From positions 1,488,001 to 1,552,000 of the forward strand of contig JADILM010000001.1 in the NCBI GenBank assembly GCA_016617785.1: 64,000 nt of DNA. The letters are read 5' to 3'. This document shows, piece after piece, positions 58,763 through 64,000 of the stretch. A program made the position numbers and the translations under genes. Numbering within the stretch: position 1 is the first letter of the stretch; the number at the start of each line of letters is the position of its first letter. Source of the DNA: Sporobolomyces roseus (taxonomy: Eukaryota > Basidiomycota > Microbotryomycetes > Sporidiobolales > Sporidiobolaceae). Below the pieces are notes generated by a model. That model saw only the letters and a program-made list of their open reading frames with translations. It was not told where the DNA came from and ran no database searches.

Positions 58763-60990
58763 TCATATCGGTACCCATAGTCCCTCGACTGCACCATTCT
58801 TCAGCTCCTCGACTCCTCGACAGAACTCGTCGCACCGCCAAGGGTCCTCGAGTCGTTCGCAAGTTTGAAGTCGTCCAACTGGTGCGGTCGAGAAATCCCA
58901 CTTCATCCACTCCGGCTCCTCGTCATCTCGAGCCGCATTGACGAATTGGATGTGAGTAGAGTTTGTGAGATCCGTTTGTCGTAGTCGTCCAACAAGAGAA
59001 TTGAAAGTCGAGTAACGTCGAAGATCTATGATGCGAAGGGGACGAATTAGCAAGGTGATCCTCTTTCGACAGCTAGATAGATAGGTAGACTCACCTATGT
59101 CAGAAGTATGTGTCAGAGAGATCGCTGTATCTGTTCTTCGCTGCTTCTCACTGGGAGGCAGCTCTTGCCATCGTTTGTCTGTCCTCTGCGCGCCTAGTTC
59201 GAGAGCACTCCTTCCGAGCAGATGGGATTGAGCGTGAGCAATGAAATTCGGCTCTAGCATCGGTATCGAGAATGCTCTTTCGAGGTGCGAGAGTGGAAAG
59301 GTCGAAGGGGAGTGTCGAGCAATAAAGGGAGAATCGGTCAAGTCGGTGATAGTCGTGAATGAAGGAGGAATGACGGATCGACCAGAATAGTACCTGTTCA
59401 ATCAAAATCATCAGCTTCCTGGGCGAATCGGGGGAAACGAAGAAGCTCACGCTGCAGCGAGAACGACTTTGAAGATTTGGATGATTTGTGCTACTGTTGC
59501 CGAGAGATGCTCGATCGAGATGAGGCGACGCGGTGAAGTATAGTATTTGTCAAGATCACTCCAGAAGCCCTGTTTCGAAGCGCTTTCAGCAAGGGTCAGT
59601 TTCGTTTCGAGGAATCCGAAGATAATTCGCTTACCTCTGCTTTCGCGATGTACAGCTTGACCCACTTGTCATCGGCACAAGTCATGTGGTGTACCTGAGA
59701 AAATACGTCGTGACCCGTCAGAGGAACTTCAAATCGAGAGAGGAGCCGAAGTGAAGCTTACGATAGAATCTTGTCTTTCGAACGCAACCGGATCATCCTC
59801 CATTAAATGCATGATACGGAACAGCCTCTGATCTAGTATGTGTACTTTGAGAGAGTTCGCAGCCGTGAAATTTGAAGGAAGTGGTCGTTCGTAGGGATCC
59901 TCGGAATCTCGATCGATGCGAAGTTGCGTCGTTCCCAAAACCGTGTTGAAGTTATACTGATCTCGGCTAGTCTGCTGCATGTCCATCTCGAGTACCTTTG
60001 CCCACGCATCCGCTGTCGTTTGTGATTGCTTCATCCAGAGGAAACCGGTGTTCTGCGAACGTCGAAATCGGGATCAGATCATCTCGCAAGCAAGTGCAGG
60101 TTTAGCGAGAGACTGCGTACGAAGTGCTCGAAAGCGTTGTTCTCTTGCGCCAGGATATCAAAGCGATTCATCAAGGGCTCGAGATGAGGATAGGGGTCTT
60201 GTCGGATTGCGACATCTGCGTCGATGAAAAAGACATCTCGTTGCGGAAGAACCTCGATCAGACCTGCTCAGAACTCGAGTCAGCTTTGTATCGCAATGTT
60301 TCAGATGATGATCGAGCTCACTAGCTAACTTTGGCCATGTCGCTTTCCTGGTGTCAACAGAAATGAGCTAGTCGAACAGCTAGTAGACTGAGATTTCGTG
60401 ACTTACAAGATCTGCTCTGGCCTTCTCCGCTCGTATCCTCCGTAACAGTACATTCCTCTCTTACTGCACTCTTCGACACAACCCTCGTCAAGACACAACG
60501 TAATGACAACCGTAGTTCTCGCTTTCCTCCCGTACTTTTCCCTTCTCTCCTCGTTCAACTGCCTCGCGAATACATCCAAGTTGGCGGCTCCCGGCATGAA
60601 ATCTGAGTCGGACAAGGTGATCCAGATGTAGGGAGGAGGAAAGTTGGGTTTGTCGAGAGGGAAGTGAGAATTGAGATAATCAGTGAAAGAACTATCATCT
60701 TCTCCGTTCGTCGCCCTTGGTGAGCGTTGGAAGGACCATAGCGAGTCGTCGTAGACTGTAACATAGTCGTCCAGCTGAGCGAGTTCGGTCGAATTCGGTG
60801 AAGAGGTGAGGTAGAGATAGGTAAGAAGAAATGCGAAGAGGGTGAAGAAGCGAAGGATCGTGTTCTGCCGGGACTTTCCTCTTGCGATTGTCCATATCGT
60901 AGGAATTGATGGAGGACTAGAAGAGCCTGGTAAAGGTAGGTGCGATCCTTTCTGAGATTGAACAGCTCCTGGAGATGTTGAACGACCCAT
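58763..60990 (-). CDS. Tandem glycosyltransferase copy C
   Basis: Third paralogue, ATG at 60990 (MGRSTSPGAVQSQKG). Anchor: ILRFFTLFAFLLTYLYLTSS. Lumenal domain: TDYLNSHFPLDKPNFPPPYI, ITLSDSDFMPGAANLDVFAR, VITLCLDEGCVEECSKRGMY, GYERRRPEQILKATWPKLA, LPQRDVFFIDADVAIRQDPY, NTGFLWMKQSQTTADAWAK, SRDQYNFNTV, LDQRLFRIMHLMEDD, HHMTCADDKWVKLYIAKA and GFWSDLDKYYTSPRRLISIE, ending LQTCERLEDPWRCDEFCRGV. It has the fewest introns of the three: exon 1 (60407-60990) already contains the bases that are a separate 5-nt exon in A and B. It also has no intron within RQDPYP or before IQFVNAARD. The 26-nt exon is 60322-60347. Confidence 0.78.
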
Positions 60991-62023
60991 TCTCGTCTCT
61001 CTCGCTCCAAGCGTGAGCGAGCAGGTGCTGAAGAGTGAGAGCTAGGAGGTCAAGGGAGGATCCCGCCCTAGTTCGATTGTCCCTACCTCGAGTTTGAAGG
61101 GGCCGATCCCACACCGAGGACCGAACCCCCTTCCTCTCCATCCTTGGCGAACCTTTAGAGCGTACTGCGAAGGAGATCGATCCTAGAGAGCATGAGAGCA
61201 GAGCGAGCGTCGAGTCGTGAGGGGAGGGAGGAGGGAAAGAGCAAGGGAAAAGTCAGAAACTCTCAAATTTCGCAGGCAAGTCCGACGTGTTCCCCAGATG
61301 AGCGTCAAGCGGAAAGAGACGACGAAGCGAGCGGCGAGAGAGAAACGCCCACCGAGGAAAATGAAAGAAATCGAAAAGATTGCGAATTCGAACCTGAAAT
61401 AGTGCAGAACGAGGGAAGAGGACCCAGAAGAGAGGGGACACGACGTGATCGAAACGACTGCAATGACCATTCGCAACGCCGAGAGGTCGGAGAAGGTCAC
61501 AACGTTCGAAACCGAAGATTTCGCTCGAATTTCTCGTGGTCACCGGTCAGAGCGGTTCGCAATTGACAGCTGTTCTCTCCACGAAGACCGTCAGATGGAA
61601 AGCTCCACCCAATCCCTTTTACATTCAGCGGAGATAGCAAGGCGAGAGCACAATTTCGCAACATCGCAAGGTTTCCTGCAATGCTCGTCGCTCAGCTAGC
61701 GACACTTCAAGGAGTGTACCTCTACATCGCACTTGATGAGGGGTATTCAGACTATCAGCGGAATACTGATCTTAGGTCCCACGATTCACCGTCGTCTTCA
61801 CTTTTGCGCTTTGGGCAACAACTAATTCTCGTAGCTGCTCCCTACCTGGAATGATCTGGATACTGACTGATGACCTATCCGCACCGTGCAAGCCCTGTAT
61901 AGCTCCATACTTCCAGACATACAAGCCCGATTCGACTTTCGCAAGAAAGTCGTTCTTCTAAGTCAAGCGCTTTATATATGTTATGTTGACCAGCAGCTTT
62001 CATCAAATCTGACTCTTTCCTCC
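60991..62023. other. Intergenic region
   Basis: About 1 kb between the glycosyltransferase cluster and the tRNA gene. Overlapping frames of about 100 codons occur on both strands near 61190-61570, but they are Arg/Glu-rich or hydrophobic mirror images without domains. No gene called. Confidence 0.45.
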
Positions 62024-62144
62024 GGGGATGTAGCTCATCGGTAGAGCGCTCGCTTAGCACTTGTTCACTCTCACCGGCCTTAACAAGCTACAGATCAATA
62101 CAGTCGAATGCGAGAGGCAGTGGGTTCAATTCCCATCTTCTCCA
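62024..62144 (+). tRNA. tRNA-Ala (anticodon AGC) with 49-nt intron
   Basis: Exons 62024-62059 and 62109-62144 give a 72-nt mature tRNA ending in A73 (CCA not encoded). The acceptor stem GGGGATG pairs with CTTCTCC (one T-T mismatch and one G-T pair). The D arm has TAGCTCATCGGTAGAGC. The anticodon stem CTCGC/GCGAG encloses loop TTAGCAT with anticodon AGC. The T arm is GTGGG TTCAATT CCCAT. The intron (62060-62108) sits after position 37, the canonical site for nuclear tRNA introns. The internal A box (TAGCTCATCGG) and B box (GGTTCAATTCC) are present. Confidence 0.93.
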
Positions 62145-62151
62145 GATTCTC

Positions 62152-62156
62152 TTTTT
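62152..62156 (+). terminator. RNA polymerase III terminator
   Basis: A TTTTT run lies eight bases after the tRNA 3' end, the expected Pol III stop signal. Confidence 0.75.
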
Positions 62157-62498
62157 GCCCTTCTACTGTGGTTCAGAGGCTTTCTTCGACCCTCGTAGCC
62201 GGCATCGTACGTAGGACCGTCGACCTTTTTCGCACTTTCGACGAATCTGCCAATGTGTCCAGTGTTTCCCGCGAGAGACAGATCGTGTACATGAGGCTGA
62301 CCGACGCGCTAGGACAGTGCAGCTAGTTAAGCTTCACCTCTCTCATGATTCGGGTCCTGAAGCGTTACTTTTCGATTCCCGGATATAGAAAATTGCAATG
62401 CTCTCTGTCCACTGCAGAACGTCTCTCATCATCGCGTCTCATGTAAAAGGTGCTTCAATACACAAACGAGATGAACAGGATGGCGGGAAGATCCGGAT
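62157..62498. other. Intergenic region
   Basis: Between the tRNA gene and the last minus-strand gene; no feature supported. Confidence 0.5.
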
Positions 62499-63353
62499 CT
62501 ATCCGGGTATAGGAGTGTACAAACGACGACAAGTTTGACACATGAGTGGAGAGCTCGGTGAAGAAGAATCTGCGCAAGTACAGCCAAGAGTGAGATCAAT
62601 ACTCGAATCGCTAAATAAACAGGAAAGAAAGAGAAAGAGCGCACCTCGAGAAGTAGGAGGAAAGAAATCGAATTCGTTCAAATCGGAAGTTCCAGGAGTG
62701 CTCGGGGTGAGAGGTGGAAAGTAACTGTTCGAAGCACACTCCTGATTGTACATACTCGAGTCGAACCCGACAGGCTTGAATTCGTCTTCGAGGTATATTC
62801 GTCGTGCGGTGTCGAAAACGGGTTCTTCGAGAGATTCGATATCTTTGAAAGCGACACGAGCTACTGGCCTCGGCTGAAGTAGAGAGGTGGATCAGAAGAG
62901 AGCTGGAGAGCAAGAAAGGAGGGAGATGTCTAGCTCACAGCGATGTAGAATGACCCCCATTGACTGAACTTTCGCAATAGCTTTCGAGCTTCGCCGCTCT
63001 CGAGCTCTTCGAAAGCTCGTGTTCTCGTCCTGGTGTCTTTGAAGACAAAGCTACTGTTCTCGTGCGCAAAGAACTCAGCGGTGAGCACGAGAGGGAAGAA
63101 GAGGAAAAGAAACGAACACTGAATCCGACCGATCTCGCACCAAAACTCCAGCGCCTATCGCTCGAGCAACAGGCACGAAGTCCTTCGATTGTTCGAGAGG
63201 GACTGATCTTGTCAGCAAATCCCTTCGGGGTTGATGTTTGCAGTGGAAACCCACTTTCAACGACGACTGAAGTTTGACTCCGACTACAGTGATCACTCCC
63301 GCTTCTCGAAGCTGTAAATTGGTAAGCCGTTTTGGAGGGTTCGCTTCCGTCAT
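62499..63353 (-). CDS. Unrecognised small protein
   Basis: ATG at 63353 (MTEANPPKRLTNLQLREAGV). The frame continues QSSLKVGFHCKHQPRRDLL, then by splicing FFAHENSSFVFKDTRTRTRA, FEELESGEARKLLRKFSQWG and SFYIAV. Next come RPVARVAFKDIESLEEPVFD, TARRIYLEDEFKPVGFDSSM and a Ser/Pro segment. A short last exon ends SSPSSPLMCQTCRRLYTPIP-G. The terminal CQTC could be half of a metal-binding site. No known family is recognised. The splicing model is tentative; an in-frame readthrough of the last intron is also possible. Confidence 0.5.
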
Positions 63354-64000
63354 CGAGGTCTTCGAAAGTTGTGGGCTGAAGAGTTGTGCGAAGGAAGGTT
63401 GAGGAAGGTGGAAAAAGAGAGAGAAGAGCGAGGGAAAAAAGCTGGCGTGGTTCGAGCCCGAGGCTTCAGGCGATAGCACTAGAGTGAGTGAAGTTAGAAT
63501 GGAGTATAAGAGGAGAAGGGAAGAAAGGGGAGAGCAGAGAGCGGCTCAGCGAGAATTTCGAAATCAAAAGTCAACTTTTTCGATGTTCGCTCTTTCCCAC
63601 TTTCTCCTTTTACCATCGAGTACGGTAAGTCGCAAACAACCGTACAAACCGATAGATCATTCGATTGGTATAAAGTCGAAGAGTAACAATTTCAATTAGC
63701 CAAGTCAAGAACAGCCTAGGAACGATCAACGGGGTGGGGAAGGGGGTAAAGAACAGGGCAGTACGTGCAAAATAAGCCGTGATGTCGAGCGTGTAGAGAA
63801 GGAGTAAAAGGCGAGTAAGGTTATATAGTAGGCACAAAGAGAGGGAGAGACGAATTATCGAGGAGAAGGAGGGAAGACGAGGAGGATGAAAAGTCTATAG
63901 ATGGCTTAGATCTTGTGAGAGAGGGAGAGAGGTGAGAAGTCGGACAACGAGAGTGGGTAAAGTTGGGGTACTGGAGAGAAGGCGAGAGTTAAGCGAGAGA
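63354..64000. other. Right-end stretch without a supported gene
   Basis: Purine-rich on the plus strand with GAGAG and GGAGG tracts, like the pyrimidine-rich untranslated regions of minus-strand genes elsewhere in the window. It may be the 3' flank of a gene beyond the edge. Confidence 0.4.

Noticed and set aside
61183..61566. Overlapping frames on both strands, one Arg/Glu-rich and one hydrophobic
   Set aside because: They mirror each other in complementary strands, lack domains, and neither has supporting splice sites or neighbours.

Overview
This looks like nuclear DNA of a basidiomycete fungus, probably a yeast-like Pucciniomycotina relative, although no marker in the window fixes the genus. 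The reasons are dense short introns (mostly 45-80 nt, GT..AG with CTGAC/CTAAC-like branch sites and CT-rich tracts), fungal housekeeping proteins, a DUF6533-type membrane protein, a PriA-like secreted Cys-rich protein, and an intron-containing tRNA-Ala. Nothing looks prokaryotic, viral or transposon-derived, and I found no CRISPR array. Coordinates of spliced genes are whole spans; exon limits are given in the text where I resolved them by reading frame and splice sites.

Layout. 1-1906: 3' part of mitochondrial GatB (+). 2595-4055: unrecognised protein with an unresolved 5' end (+). 4687-7229: Slm1-like F-BAR/PH protein (+). 7868-10357: trehalose-6-phosphate synthase (-), divergent from AP-1 sigma adaptin at 10520-11524 (+). 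11851-13755: Lag1-type ceramide synthase (-). 14023-15735: Erv41/ERGIC2 (-). 16142-17050: Pro/His/Ser-rich unknown (+). 18621-22100: Kha1-type K+/H+ antiporter (+), whose first exon overlaps the end of an unassigned reading frame. 22545-23492: TFIIIC triple-barrel subunit (+). 23869-24687: Snf8/Vps22 (-), divergent from an F-box/leucine-rich protein at 24789-26273 (+). 26931-28599: PriA-like secreted protein (+). 29424-30970: cystathionine beta-synthase without a CBS-domain tail (+). 31436-32611: unknown basic protein (-). 33121-35528: type II membrane starch-synthase-like glycosyltransferase (-). 36798-39197: Alg9 (-). 39546-40510: Ubc9 (-). 41033-43502: mRNA capping guanylyltransferase (-). 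44177-46379: DUF6533-type protein (+). 46856-47972: Skp1 (-). 48300-50503: coiled-coil protein (+). 51015-52054: basic low-complexity protein (+). 52823-60990: three tandem paralogous Golgi-type glycosyltransferases (-). 62024-62144: tRNA-Ala(AGC) with a 49-nt intron (+). 62499-63353: small unknown protein (-).

Most genes are unrelated housekeeping functions, as is normal for a fungal chromosome arm, but secretory-pathway and glycosylation genes are frequent: Erv41, ceramide synthase, AP-1 sigma, Alg9, the starch-synthase-like enzyme and the tandem trio. The trio is the most unusual part of the window. The three copies keep the same domain order but differ in intron content. Two copies contain a 5-nucleotide exon, and in the third those nucleotides are fused to exon 1.
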